Source of the DNA: Pseudo-nitzschia pungens
Lineage: Eukaryota > Bacillariophyta > Bacillariophyceae > Bacillariales > Bacillariaceae
Direction of reading: 5' to 3'
Length of the DNA stretch: 64,000 nt
NCBI GenBank assembly: GCA_037355855.1
Contig: CM074759.1
Span: 5,642,001-5,706,000, forward strand
Shown here: one piece after another, positions 8,501 to 18,596 of the stretch
Position numbering within the stretch: position 1 is the first letter of the stretch
Layout of the letters: the number at the start of each line of letters is the position of its first letter
Translations under genes and position numbers: made by a program
Notes under the pieces: model-generated
The model's database searches: none
Told to the model about the DNA's origin: nothing
What the model saw: only the letters and a program-made list of their open reading frames with translations

Positions 8501-11411
8501 ATTTGGCAGGTTCAATCGCACCACCAGTGGCAATAATCCCTCCAGCCCATCGGTCAAGAGCTGCCTGAAAATCAACAGCCAATTCCTCACCAGATGTTGA
8601 GGAATCAGAGCCAGCACAAAACAAATCTGTGTCATCCACAAAGGCAAAACCCACCAGAGAAACCAGTTGCAGTGACAAAGAAGTGATAAGATGGACACCA
8701 TGCCCAGCCTGTTGCATCATTCGGAAGACAATTGTTGACACCAAGGCCCAAAGAGTTGGACCAATACCATTGCCTTGGCCACAACCACTGAGAGGAACAG
8801 GTTCATCACCATACACAGGGCCGGACCGACCAAAACCAGTTTTGATGTGATGCTTAGCATGTTGCAGAGTAGACAGAAGAACTTCACACACATGGGCAGG
8901 AACCCCAAAGCTCTGGAGAGTGAGACCTGCAATGGGATGAGAGATTCTATCATAACAGCCCTTGGCATCATTCATAGCAACAGCACCGGATCTGCGCTTC
9001 TGCCGCAACACATCACATATGAGCTTCTTGTTCAGGCAGGTGTTGATGGCCTTGTGGTGTTTCCTGCTTCCATGTTGATCAACAGCCACGGCATTGGCAC
9101 GTTCAGCATAGGCAAGAATGCGTCTACCAATCATCTTGTTGTTGATTTGGAACTCAGGAGACATCAGCTGAATAAGCCTCATCTTATCCACTCTATATTC
9201 ACCAGGTTTCTTGAAGATCTCAACATCAGTGATGACCTGCCAAGCAGAAGGAGAGAAGCCAACAATCAATGGGACGGATCTCAGGAGAGTGTCAAACTTG
9301 TTCAGCTGGGGATCAAGGGCAAATGCCTTGTGGTGGGCAAAACTCAAACAAGAAGGTTCACTTGCTGTGCGTTCCCTCTGGCGTTTCCAGGCAGCAGCAT
9401 TGTCAGCTGGACACACTGAATAGTCAAAGGGGGGCAAACTCAGTATAGAGTCAGGGACTTTGAGACAGGAAAGAAATTCAGAAAGGTATTTGTCAGTGGC
9501 AGGAGGAGGATTATATGTGCCATCAAGAACATGAGTAGCAGCCTGGGCAGTGCCTAGGTAGCCGAAATCTTGAATGAAGGAGGGAGTCATGGAAGGAGTG
9601 CCAAGACACTGCTGTTGACGCCGGACATTGGATTCAGCCATAGCTGGTACCATAGTAGACTGAGACTCCAAGACCTGTTCAACACCATCATGGCCAACTG
9701 CAATAGCTCGCAAGACTGCTGACTTGTTGACACGTCCCCGAATAGACCGAGCAGCAAGACCAAGCTCTCTTTGAAGACGTTCCCTGCGCATCCTGGCACG
9801 AATCTGGGAAGCAGTCTGGTTGTGAGGCTTGCCTTCAGCAAGAAGTGCATCCACCAGGCCTTGATTGAAGGAGTCTCTCCATGAGGGGGCCAATTTCTTC
9901 ACTGCCCGGTATTGCTTGTAAGCTTGTTTCAGATGGAGGAGAGCACTGGAAAGGTCACTGTGTTCTCCTTTGTAGAGAGAAAGCTTGCAGGCCAACCTTT
10001 TCAAAACAGTATGACTGGTGGACACACCCTGTCTCAACTTAACAACACGCCTCCAAAAGTCAATTGTATCACGATAGACTTGCAGCTTTGGTGACCATGG
10101 AACCAAACCAGCTCTAGTGTGGCAGAGGTTGTGTTCAACAGAGAGCCTGAGAGAGGTAGAGGTTTCATGGAGTACTTCATATGTGGTGATGAGATCAGTG
10201 CGCACAGAAATATCCCCAGACTGAAACTGAGCCAGTAGGTGCTCCAGCTTAGCTTGGAGAGAAAACACTCCAGCCTTGAGAAAGCTGTGCCTCACTCGCT
10301 TGAAATACCGTTGGCGCAGATGAGGGTGAGAGGACTGGAGTTTGGAAGGAGAGAAGCTCACAGGAGGTGGCAGATGTTTGCCCATGAGGCTGCAATTACA
10401 GACTTCAATCCAAAGCATTCTGTGGTCAGATTCCATACCATAGACACCACCAAAGGGACAATACCCAGCCCTGAGAACATCAACATTCTCAGAGACCCAA
10501 ATGGCATCAATTGGTGTTCTGGTAGTGTTGCGGTTGTGAGTGGCAGGAGGCGAAGACATACTATGAAGTGTAAGAATGGCCTCTCTGAAACCAAGAGCCT
10601 TGAGCTCAAAAGACAAGCCATCAGTTCGAACATCAGCATTCTGGTCAATCCCAACAATGACCTGGTCACCTGCACCCAGGCAGACCTGAAGGGCAGCAGT
10701 CAAATCCCTGTGAAAAAGAATGCATGGATTGGGACTGAAAAGATTTTCAGCTGCTTGAAAGTAGCGGCACTGTTGATTCCAGACTGAACCAAGATCCCTA
10801 TCATTTTCAACTGGGCAGTAAGCAGAAAACATAGTGACATTGTAGCCATCCCTGCCTTGAAACTTGACAAAGGACCATCTTCCAAGACCAGAAGGATCAG
10901 CCCCATGGGCAATCTTGTGGGAACTGAACAGTTGATCAATGGAAAACCCTGTGCCACCAGGCTGAAGCCATGAGCAGTCAGAAGCTTCATGCTTGTTGTT
11001 GGCAAGATAGGAAAAACTTGAGGGACAGACATTCTTCATGCGCCGATTGAAAAGATCACAGGGCAGGAGTTTGGATTCATTCAAACAATGTTCAGCAAAA
11101 AGAGCCACACTGGCATTGCTCTTGACAAATTGACGGGTGTTGTGCTTGGACATGGACATAAAGGCAGCTCTACGCTGGGGTCCAATGTTTTGGAAGGTGA
11201 TGATGGTGGAATTAGATGATGGAGCTTGAGGAAAGGAATGACCAAAACTGTCAGAATCCTTAGCAGCAAGAGAGTCTCCATGAAGAGTTAATTGGACAAA
11301 ATGAGAGACAGGGGAAGAGGCGGAGGGGGAAAAGGGAGAAACAGGAGAAGCATTGATGGGATTTGGATTGGAAGGCATCCCATCACACCTCATACCAGAA
11401 GAGCTAACCAT
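5571..11411 (-). CDS. LINE ORF2: APE endonuclease, reverse transcriptase, RNase H, Cys-His finger
   Basis: This is a multidomain enzyme for target-primed reverse transcription. The N-terminal AP-endonuclease-like domain (first ~350 residues) has GIDQNADVR, PIDAIWVSE and ESDHRML, matching conserved Asn/Asp/His positions. The central RT has MNDAKGCYDR, SGCGQGNGIGP and the catalytic FVDDTDLF. An RNase H domain follows (CDGSFDPD, YRSELAGI, ALDGDTAL, WVQGHQAG). The C-terminal finger is CPLCDADNEKVSHVLSC. The frame is open from 11483 (1970 aa), but the ATG at 11411 overlaps the ORF1b stop (ATGGTTAG), suggesting stop-start coupling and a 1946-aa product. No stop or frameshift was seen. Confidence 0.9.
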   Translation of the reverse strand: MVSSSGMRCDGMPSNPNPINASPVSPFSPSASSPVSHFVQLTLHGDSLAAKDSDSFGHSFPQAPSSNSTIITFQNIGPQRRAAFMSMSKHNTRQFVKSNASVALFAEHCLNESKLLPCDLFNRRMKNVCPSSFSYLANNKHEASDCSWLQPGGTGFSIDQLFSSHKIAHGADPSGLGRWSFVKFQGRDGYNVTMFSAYCPVENDRDLGSVWNQQCRYFQAAENLFSPNPCILFHRDLTAALQVCLGAGDQVIVGIDQNADVRTDGLSFELKALGFREAILTLHSMSSPPATHNRNTTRTPIDAIWVSENVDVLRAGYCPFGGVYGMESDHRMLWIEVCNCSLMGKHLPPPVSFSPSKLQSSHPHLRQRYFKRVRHSFLKAGVFSLQAKLEHLLAQFQSGDISVRTDLITTYEVLHETSTSLRLSVEHNLCHTRAGLVPWSPKLQVYRDTIDFWRRVVKLRQGVSTSHTVLKRLACKLSLYKGEHSDLSSALLHLKQAYKQYRAVKKLAPSWRDSFNQGLVDALLAEGKPHNQTASQIRARMRRERLQRELGLAARSIRGRVNKSAVLRAIAVGHDGVEQVLESQSTMVPAMAESNVRRQQQCLGTPSMTPSFIQDFGYLGTAQAATHVLDGTYNPPPATDKYLSEFLSCLKVPDSILSLPPFDYSVCPADNAAAWKRQRERTASEPSCLSFAHHKAFALDPQLNKFDTLLRSVPLIVGFSPSAWQVITDVEIFKKPGEYRVDKMRLIQLMSPEFQINNKMIGRRILAYAERANAVAVDQHGSRKHHKAINTCLNKKLICDVLRQKRRSGAVAMNDAKGCYDRISHPIAGLTLQSFGVPAHVCEVLLSTLQHAKHHIKTGFGRSGPVYGDEPVPLSGCGQGNGIGPTLWALVSTIVFRMMQQAGHGVHLITSLSLQLVSLVGFAFVDDTDLFCAGSDSSTSGEELAVDFQAALDRWAGGIIATGGAIEPAKSFCYLIDFKWNGSGWDYRSIADMPGDFSVADKNGNRATLDRFEVDHADKTLGVFISMDGNEEAQIAHMKSQSQSFGSQLKASKCEKRASLYTFKYSFMKSVEYPMPVTQLDEATWTKIIHPALVPVLNKAGMSRTFPRHVFYGPSLYQGFGFVHPYLLQEFSHIATLFQESVRSSQTGRILRLTAESLRLELGIPLHLGVTPYHPFASYVTPCWYKHVWKFFSVHPVSLFEDFPDLPLLRSNDCYLMLAFVNAGFRGADLSLLNHMRMSLKAISLADICTPDGKRLSPMAFQLTSSNHLRDHLDWPRCPPSWPPAAQRLWTKALQTCFLPPCPPPAARALAPSFHLGHWLSPQTASLWPWFLSPSINRIFFKTSTGWIVSTSQGRGRYRVTSEIISDKPACADVLVCPVICGQVVRVVGSSAFVSEPPDMDPLVYNPFDSLPDSPVDAFDALCESPRVLLHKYSLPQAGCQHLVDAIESGTASAVCDGSFDPDLLRGTSAFILSPNTSTKNASLFLTGCNFVSGSPEDQSSYRSELAGILGVLTCCTALVSLFDIASGSITIALDGDTALKQAEGSWPLVISQKSFDYVYVIRNMISALPISVHFQWVQGHQAGIFLDWWALRNHQVDSMAKAFLSVHRASAHHYPRLVFEPWAFSLNGCKCSRFDQNALHVAISGPPLLKYWQTHHDIPIPQPVLSSIHWCAHLSAFKRLPPGMQRWFVKFASGCIGVGNQLLHYQYQDHSRCPLCDADNEKVSHVLSCKDTGAVTHSVSAFTGPLQKRLEAEQTAPSLAVAIVDLLTRVRKGQRIYPSSYSLAIASAVRAQRTIGWHNWLLGRWSPRWYQIQADYYSHIGSKRSPKRWATAIIHQFFLTSWDLWTYRNERLHGPGGTLDAEQHQSLDASISSELAIGAAGALPQSHSLLQTPFQVLQGYTLTAKKQWLATIHLARKQYAAPVQPVQPYQREAALLRAWLTGPQG

Positions 11412-13611
11412 GATCAGAAGGAAACCGAGTCTGTCGCACGGAAGGAAGAGTTGCCGGAGCTGATTTGGTGGAGACATTGGCATGGCTCAAGTCACTGACA
11501 CTAGCATCATGGCTGGAAGAGAATGCAATTGCAGCAACTCCAAGCCGCAATGCAGAGGCTGCGTCTTCCTCACCACCGGCAGCAGGAACTGCAGTTGAGG
11601 CATCAGGAGAGGCCACAGGGAGGTCACCAGCCATGGCATTATGGGGAGGGTCAGGAACTTCAGGGGGAACATCAGGAGAGATACCAGGGGAGGCATCAGT
11701 CTTGACAGCAGTGGGAGAATCACCTCCAGGAGAAGCATCACTCGCAGGCGGTAAAGCCTGGACATCAGTGAGATTGGAAGTGCCGGTCGCTAAAGTATCC
11801 ATAGATTGAGAGTCATCAAAGCCTCCACCACCACTGTCAGCACGGGCTTGGAGGTTAAAGTGCAAATCCAGATCAAAAGTGAGATCGGGAGCAAGGTCAA
11901 CTGACAAGTCATCATCAACAAGTTCCCAATCTCTTGCATCCCCATCACCAAAAAAGGGAAGAGAGGCATCCTGCATTGGATCTGCAGCAGGTTCAGTTTC
12001 CACAACACAATTGACTGCATCATCCCAATGGTAAGCTTCCATTTCAGTCAAGCACTCAGAAGAGAACCATTGTCGAACACAAGAACCATACTGAGCTTCC
12101 AGAAAAATAGGCAGGAAAGACAACATGGCCATTGCTTCAGCCTTGGTAGTGATGTTGTACAAAGCAAGGATCTCGCCTCGGTATGAACTGGTATCAACAG
12201 AAAGAAAAAGAGGCCATGACCAATTGTCACGGGTTCTGATACCCAGAAGCACACTGCGCAATGTCTTCAAACCCAGCCCTTGGCCCAAGTCAACTGGAAG
12301 ATCAAGATCAACTACCCCCAGAACAGGAGCAGTTTCATGGCTCTCAATAAATTTGGCTTGGCGGTGCTTAGCCTGGCGAACAGTCTTGAGCTTGGAGGGG
12401 GGAAGAGGTCTGTCAGAAGGATTGGTAGCTGTCTCAATAAACTTGTAGAATTTACCATCAGGTAAAGAGGCAATGTCTGAAGGTTTGCAACGGTTGAACT
12501 GGGCTTTGAGGAGCTTAACAGTTTGGGCGCGCTTTGTTGCATCACATAAAACATGAGCAGCCAGAACCGGATTGGGATCAGGAGTTCTGGAGTTGTCAAG
12601 GCTGATATTCTTCCTGATAACAGCAATAGGACATGCCTGAAACCTGGGATGAGTCTGAAGCAATTCGTTGTAGTGGTCAAGATCAAAACTCTGCATGTAA
12701 GATCCAAGGAGAAAGCCACAGGTGACAATAACTGGGGCCTGTATGTGGTCATATTTCAGGTCCATGTCACGGTCTCTGAGCCTCTGGAGCAATTGTGCTG
12801 AAAAGAGTTTCTCCAGGGAAGCACTGTGTCCCAAAAAGAAGCGTAGATGAGGAGCAGTTCGACTGCGAAGCCAGAGCTGAGCAACATACAATTCCAAGGT
12901 CTTCCTGTCAGGAAGTGTCGTCCAAAACTTGGTAACAGGCTTGGCCTTGGGGTTGAGCCTGGCTCTGGAGGGAAAAACATACAACACCAGGCGCTTGTCA
13001 ACAGTCCATAGAAGATCCAAAGCTTCCTTGAGAGACTTGAGCAGCTCATCATACAGTTCCCCAGGGCGTTGTGACATCAACCGTGGAAGGGACAGAGTGA
13101 CATAAGAACTATGAGAACACTTGGTGCCAGCAGTGACATCCACTGGAGCTCTAGAATCACTGGAGCAAACCCCTCGGCGTTGGAGGAAATGCCCAGCAGA
13201 AGAGGACAAGACAGTAGTATCACCACCACCAGGAAGAAAGGACACTGATTTGGAAATGGAAGATTTGGAAGTGGAAGCATCATCAGCCACTGGTGGCGCA
13301 GGTGTAGGAGGGCGCTTCTTGAAATGCCAGTGAGAGCCAAGCACCTGATTGGCTGCCCACCATACTTTGCCTTCAGTGCTGGGCAAAAGGTTGCCCTCAC
13401 AATACAGGTCATCAAAACACTCAGGAGACATCTTGACCAAACCAATAAGACATTTCTTCAGAGCCTGGCCAGATGGTTGCTTGGTCCAGGCTGGGGCAGA
13501 GCCTTGAAAGCAAGCAGAGGCAATAGAAGCCAAGGAAGCTACAGAGGCATTGCGCCAGTCTGGAGTGTCCGGAAAACCTGAGCATAAACAGGAGGGATGG
13601 CAGTCCGGCAA
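11404..13611 (-). CDS. LINE ORF1b, putative ORF1 protein of unknown fold
   Basis: This is a 735-aa open frame upstream of ORF2. Its start overlaps the end of ORF1a by 73 nt in another frame, and its TAG stop lies just inside the start of ORF2. I recognise no catalytic domain. The C-terminal third is acidic and low in complexity (Asp, Ser, Ala, Pro, with repeated DASPG-like runs); the first two thirds look globular. By position it should be the nucleic-acid-binding ORF1 protein of the LINE, but no CCHC knuckle was found, so this is inference. It may be expressed with ORF1a by frameshifting, or the split may be a mutation. Confidence 0.6.
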   Translation of the reverse strand: MPDCHPSCLCSGFPDTPDWRNASVASLASIASACFQGSAPAWTKQPSGQALKKCLIGLVKMSPECFDDLYCEGNLLPSTEGKVWWAANQVLGSHWHFKKRPPTPAPPVADDASTSKSSISKSVSFLPGGGDTTVLSSSAGHFLQRRGVCSSDSRAPVDVTAGTKCSHSSYVTLSLPRLMSQRPGELYDELLKSLKEALDLLWTVDKRLVLYVFPSRARLNPKAKPVTKFWTTLPDRKTLELYVAQLWLRSRTAPHLRFFLGHSASLEKLFSAQLLQRLRDRDMDLKYDHIQAPVIVTCGFLLGSYMQSFDLDHYNELLQTHPRFQACPIAVIRKNISLDNSRTPDPNPVLAAHVLCDATKRAQTVKLLKAQFNRCKPSDIASLPDGKFYKFIETATNPSDRPLPPSKLKTVRQAKHRQAKFIESHETAPVLGVVDLDLPVDLGQGLGLKTLRSVLLGIRTRDNWSWPLFLSVDTSSYRGEILALYNITTKAEAMAMLSFLPIFLEAQYGSCVRQWFSSECLTEMEAYHWDDAVNCVVETEPAADPMQDASLPFFGDGDARDWELVDDDLSVDLAPDLTFDLDLHFNLQARADSGGGGFDDSQSMDTLATGTSNLTDVQALPPASDASPGGDSPTAVKTDASPGISPDVPPEVPDPPHNAMAGDLPVASPDASTAVPAAGGEEDAASALRLGVAAIAFSSSHDASVSDLSHANVSTKSAPATLPSVRQTRFPSDHG

Positions 13612-14552
13612 ATATCATGGATGGATTTTTTGTCTTTACCCTCCTTCTTGCTGAAGAAGTGTGTAGGGCTTGGACACCCAGCCCATAACCGGTTACCAGT
13701 TGGAGATTTTCGAAAGGCATGAATTGCAGATGGGATAGGAGCCTTGCCAGAACAGGGACCCTTACCATAAAAACACCAGAAGAAGGAAGCGGAATGAGCC
13801 CTGTTGGCAGCAGCCAGAACCTCCTGGCGTTGGGATTGGCGTGCTTGCTGCTGAGAGGGATCAGACTTCTGGGCAGAGGAAAAGGCAAGAGTAGATTGCT
13901 TGAGGATAGATGAAGCAGGGACCTTGCCTGAGGTCCCAGAGCCCTTTGGCAGCTGGGAGCCTGCCGGGTTGGATCCTGGCTGCTGGGAGCCCTGCTGCTG
14001 GGAGCCCTGCTGCTGGAAGCCTGAGGACTGGGAGCCTGAGGACTGGGAGCTGATCATCTTGGGGTCTGACAGCAGAGTACCTGACGACTGAGAACCTGAC
14101 AGAGTACCTGACGGCGGAGGACCTGACTCCTGGGAGCCTAGCTGAGAAGCTGTTGACAGAGAAGAAGTTTGCAAGGAATCCCCTGGTGCAGAGTCCCCTG
14201 GTGCAGAATCCCCTGGTGCAGATTCAGTGCCAAGCATCTCAACATCAGAAAGCACACCTGCAGATGAGGACACAGAAGAAGATGAAGACATATCATCAAC
14301 AGAAGACCCATTCATAGAGGGTGAAGAGTCTGATGAGGCAGAGGAAGAGGATGATCTGGTATCAAGAGTAGGAGAGGGAGTAGTAAGAGCAGAGGTGACA
14401 CTAGAATGTCGTGGAGGGGTCTTTTGCACAAATGGGCGCTTGTTAGACCGAGCCCCAGAGGCAGAACGAGCAGAAGAAGGAGGCGTGGAAGATCTTTTCT
14501 TCCGGGAAGCTGTTTGGGAGGTGGGCCACCTCTTAGTGGGAGGGGGAGGCAT
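13539..14552 (-). CDS. LINE ORF1a, Ser/Gln-rich low-complexity protein
   Basis: This 337-aa frame starts at MPPPPTKRWP, the first ATG after the 5' tandem repeats. The same frame is open further upstream only through the repeat array. The sequence is basic and Ser-rich at first (KKRSSTPP, RSNKRPF), then has a Ser tract, three APGDS repeats and QQGSQQ repeats. It ends in a more structured C-terminal part (FFWCFYGKGPCSGK). It overlaps ORF1b by 73 nt. The shape suggests a disordered RNA-binding N-terminal region of ORF1; no family is recognised. Confidence 0.5.
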   Translation of the reverse strand: MPPPPTKRWPTSQTASRKKRSSTPPSSARSASGARSNKRPFVQKTPPRHSSVTSALTTPSPTLDTRSSSSSASSDSSPSMNGSSVDDMSSSSSVSSSAGVLSDVEMLGTESAPGDSAPGDSAPGDSLQTSSLSTASQLGSQESGPPPSGTLSGSQSSGTLLSDPKMISSQSSGSQSSGFQQQGSQQQGSQQPGSNPAGSQLPKGSGTSGKVPASSILKQSTLAFSSAQKSDPSQQQARQSQRQEVLAAANRAHSASFFWCFYGKGPCSGKAPIPSAIHAFRKSPTGNRLWAGCPSPTHFFSKKEGKDKKSIHDICRTAIPPVYAQVFRTLQTGAMPL

Positions 14553-14592
14553 TGTACCAGAAGTGGAGCACTGAGGGCAGAGACACCAGCTG

Positions 14593-15716
14593 CGGTTGAG
14601 GGCAAAGGCCGGGGCAGGAGAAGCACCGGTTGAGATCAAAGCAACAACTGAAAAGCAGGCAATTGGGTGTTGGACCAACAGCAGACACGCCTCTTGGATG
14701 TGCAAGTGCCAGGTGATGACAAAGGCCGGGGCAGGAGAAGCACCGGTTGATGACAAAGGCCGGGGCAGGAGAAGCACCGATTGAGGGCAAACAACAGCTG
14801 AGCAGCAAACAATTGGGTGCTAGACCAACAGCAGACACGCCTCTTTGGAAGTGCAAGTGCCAGGTGATGACAAATGCCGGGGCAGGAGAAGCACCGGTTG
14901 AGGGCAAACAAAAGCTGATAAGCAAGCAATTGGGTGCTGGACCAACAGCAGACAAGCCTCTTGGATGTGCAAGTGCCAGGTGATGATAAAGGCCGGAGCA
15001 GGTGAAGCACCGGTTGAGGGAAAAGGCCGGGGCAGGAGAAGCACCGGTGGAGGGCAATCAACAGCAGAAAACCTCCAGTGGAGTGCAGGATCACCAACTG
15101 AAACGCCGCGCTTGAATGGAGAAGCACCGGTTGAGTACAAAGGCCGGGGCAGGAGAAGCACCGATTGATGACAAAGGCCGGGGCAGGAGAAGCACCGGTT
15201 GAGGGCAAAGGCCGGGGCAGTAGAAGCACCGGTTGAGGGCAAACAACAGCCGAATAGCAAGCTGTTGGGTGCTGGAGTAACAGCAGACACGCCTCTTGGA
15301 TGTAGAAGTGCCAGGTGATGACAAATGCGAGAAGCCAGGTGAGGACAAAAGCCGGGGCAGGAGAGGCACCGGTTGAAGACAAAGGCCGGGGCAGAAGAAG
15401 CACCGGGTGAGGGCAAAGCAACAACTGAAAAGCAGGCAAGTGGGTGGTGGACCAACAGCAGACACGCCTCGTGGATGTGCAAGTGCCAGGTGATGACAAA
15501 GGCCGGAGCAGGTGAAGCACCGGTTGAGGGCAAAGGCCGGGGCAGGAGGAGCACCGGTGGAGGGCAACTCAACAGCAGAAAACCTCCAGTGGAGTGCAGG
15601 AACACCAACTGAAACGCCGAGCTTGAATGGAGAAGTGCCAGGTGCTGACAATGGCCGGGGCAGGAGAAGCACCGGTTGAGGGCAAAGGCCGGGGCAGGAG
15701 AAGCACCGGTTGAGGG
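14593..15716 (-). promoter_or_regulatory. LINE 5' region: higher-order tandem repeats, probable monomer-type promoter
   Basis: About 15 copies of a 33-bp GC-rich unit (plus-strand core CCGGGGCAGGAGAAGCACC) are interleaved with several copies of a ~78-bp unit (core CAACAGCAGACACGCCTC). The array abuts the target duplication, so it is the true 5' end of the LINE. Because 33 is divisible by three and the unit has few stops, long frames run through it in all three minus frames; these are not genes. Tandem 5' monomers drive transcription in mouse L1; a similar role here is inference. Confidence 0.75.
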
Positions 15717-15735
15717 CAGTTCCAAGCAGTACTAA
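15717..15735 (+). repeat. Target site duplication of the LINE (right copy)
   Basis: Exact repeat of 5252-5270. A2 pol resumes here in the original frame. Confidence 0.95.
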
Positions 15736-18566
15736 ACAAATATCCCAATGTCTTCAATGGAGAACTTGGCAAGTACCCTCACAAGAAGATCTCTCTAAGA
15801 CTGAAGCCCGGATCCAAGCCCATACACAAGAAGCCTTATCCAGTTGCATACAAAAGAGAAGACTTATTCAAAAGGGAGCTCCAGAATCTTTGTAATGATG
15901 GAGTCCTCAAGAGATGCACTGGACCGGCCGAATGGGCATTTCCAACCTTCATAGTACCAAAGAAAGACAACAGAGTTAGATGGGTATCAGACTTCAGAGA
16001 ACTCAATGAGCTTCTTGAGAGACGTCCTTATCCAATCCCCCAGATACAAGACATCATGAACAAGCGTGGCAAGTATACCCACTTCACCAAGATCGACTTG
16101 TCCATGCAATACTACTGCTTTGAACTGGATGATACAAGCAAAAAGCTCTGTACCATAGTCACCCCTTATGGTTGCTATGAGTATCAAAGACTACCAATGG
16201 GAGTTAAAGTCTCCCCAGATGTGGCGCAGCAGCTAATGGAAGACATCCTACAAGACACTGACTGCACTGTTTATATTGATGATATTGGCATCTGGACCAA
16301 TGGCTCCTTTGACCTCCACATGAAGACCATTGACAAGATCCTTGACAGGCTAAATCACAATGGACTTAAATGCAACCCACTCAAGTGTGACTGGGCTGTA
16401 CAAGAAACTGATTTCCTCGGATACTGGATGACACCTACAGCAGTTAAGCCCTGGAGAAAGAAGATTGAAGCAATCCTACACATGGATCGACCAAGAACTG
16501 TGACCCAAGTCAAGTCCTTTCTAGGAGCAGTAGGATACTACAGAGACATGTGGCCCCGAAGGTCCCATGTCCTATCTCCTCTATTTGATATAACCGGGAC
16601 CCCCAAGACTCCTCAAGCAGCTGCCATCAAAGGCAAGCAAAGAAAAGCTCCTTCAGCTTTCACTTGGGGACCAGCTCAAGACAAAGCCTTTCAAGAGATG
16701 AAAGCAATGGTGGCAGCAGATGCGCTGAACACCTATCCAGATCTTAACAAGCCCTTTGAACTGTACACTGATGCCTCAGACCTACAGCTAGGCGCTGCCA
16801 TACTACAAGATGGCAAGCCTATAGCCTATTGGTCCAAGCAACTATCTGATGCCCAAAAGAATTATACTACCATGGAGAAAGAACTCCTCGCAATTGTACT
16901 CTGCTGCAAAGAGTACAGAAAGATGCTCCTCGGTGGAGTCATCAATGTATACACTGATCATAAGAACCTTACCTTCAGAACCCTCTCAGTCCAACGAGTC
17001 CTCCGGTGGAGACTATTCCTTGAAGAATTCAGTGTCAACCTCACTTATGTGGAAGGCAAGAAGAATGTTCTTGCTGATGCCTTCTCCAGACTACCCAGGA
17101 TGGATCCACCTACTGAAGGGAAGAAAGCCCTTGAAAAGGGCACCTTAATTGATTTCTTGAAGCTTGAAGTCCCTAAACAAGATGAAGAACTGTTCCTAAC
17201 AGAGTTCCCCAACCTCTTCTGGCACTTATGCAATGACGCAGATCAGGAATTGCAGTCCTGCTTGCTGAACAATGAGTGCCTAGTCAACCTACCAAACAAT
17301 CAAGACCTGGAATGCCCGGTGAACTATTCCAATATCTATCTTCATCAGCAAAAGGACCCTACAATCAAGTTCAAGATTCAATCCAAAGCCTTCTTCTACC
17401 AAGAATTAGAGGGCAATAACATCCTCTGCTATGCCAACCAATCTAACCCAGACAACTGGCGCATATACATACCAAGTTCTCTTTCCAATGATACCATCAA
17501 ATGGTACCATCTTCTGTTGGGTCATTGTGGATCCACCAGGCTATATCAAACTATCTCCGCAAGATTCTACATTGACAATCTATCCAATCTTTGCAAGACT
17601 TACATCTGCCCCGACAGCTGCATTAAATACAAGAACCAGCACTCCAAGTATGGCAAGTTACCACCGAAAGAAGCGCCACTAGCTCCATTCAATGAAATAC
17701 ATGTGGATCTTATAGGCCCATGGAAGATCACAGCTCAGGGCAAGAATTACAACTTTAAAGCCCTAACCTGTATCGATCCGGTGACTAACCTCCTGGAGAT
17801 CATCAGAATTAGAGACAAGTCCTCCCAGCATGTATCGGACCAATTCAAGAACTGTTGGCTCTCAAGATACCCAAGACCTATCAGATGCATCCATGACAAC
17901 GGCGGTGGATTCCTAGGGGCTGAGTTCCAGACTACACTTAAGCAGTATGGGATTCAGTCCATTCCTACCACAGTGAAGAATCCCCAGTCTAATGCCATCT
18001 GCGAAAGAGTCCATCACACAGTTGCTGATATTCTCCGAGTTTTAGTTCATGTAAATCCCCCTCAAGTCAACACCAGAGCCAGTCAGCTCATGGACAATGC
18101 CTTGGCAACATGCATGCATGCCTCCCGGTGTGCTGTCAACGCTGCCTTACAGGCATCTCCAGGCTCCTTGGTATTTAATCGGGACATGCTGATTGATCTG
18201 CCACTAACCTCCAATCTGTTGGCTCTTCAGCAGCTCCGACAGCAAGGGATTAACAAGAATCTACTCAAAGATAATGCCAAAAGAATCAATCATACCTTCC
18301 AAGTGAATGATAAGGTATGGATACAAGAACCGGATCCGGACAAGCTCCAACCTAGAAAGATAGGGCCTTTTCCAATCACACAAGTCAACGCAAATGGAAC
18401 TGTCAAACTGCAAAGATCTCCCTCAGTAGTGGAAACAGTGAACATCCGAAAGCTTACTCCTTATCGGGAACCAAATCAGTCGGAGTCTACGTCTGCTGAG
18501 TCCGCAGATATCGAATTAAGCCAATCAAGTGATTCCGATTGCTCTATGAGTCACTGGTCAGCTTAA
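15717..18566 (+). pseudogene. Gypsy A2 Pol, 3' part (RT, RNase H, integrase)
   Basis: This continues A2 Pol after the LINE in an open frame to TAA at 18564-18566. Reverse transcriptase contains FTKIDLSMQYY, LPMGVKVSPD and TVYIDDIGIW (the YIDD catalytic pair). RNase H has LYTDASDLQLGAA and TDHKNL. Integrase has the zinc-binding segment ending CPDSCIKYK and a complete catalytic triad: HVDLIGPW, HDNGG and NAICERVHH. The C-terminal tail is Ser/Glu-rich. DNNGE is DNGGG here, next to but not part of the triad. The protein would work but for the LINE insertion and the gag stop. Confidence 0.88.
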
Positions 18567-18596
18567 CTGTGGGATTCGTTCAATCATGAGGCACTA

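Larger units (their letters stand above)
5271..15716 (-). mobile_element. Full-length RNase H-bearing LINE, about 10.4 kb
   Basis: This non-LTR retrotransposon lies on the minus strand between 19-bp target duplications. Reading 5' to 3' it has a GC-rich tandem-repeat 5' region (about 14593-15716), ORF1a (14552-13539), ORF1b (13611-11404), ORF2 with endonuclease, reverse transcriptase, RNase H and a Cys-His finger (11411-5571), and a 3' UTR ending in two hairpins and a short TTA/ATT tail. ORF2 is uninterrupted and both ends are present, so this could be a recently active copy. The RNase H suggests an I-type LINE; I cannot assign the clade. Confidence 0.93.

Noticed and set aside
14533..15772. 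Long minus-strand open frames in all three frames (up to 301 aa)
   Set aside because: They run through a 33-bp repeat whose length is a multiple of three; the peptides are simple repeats (Cys-Phe-Ser-Cys-Pro-Gly-Leu). This is the LINE 5' array.
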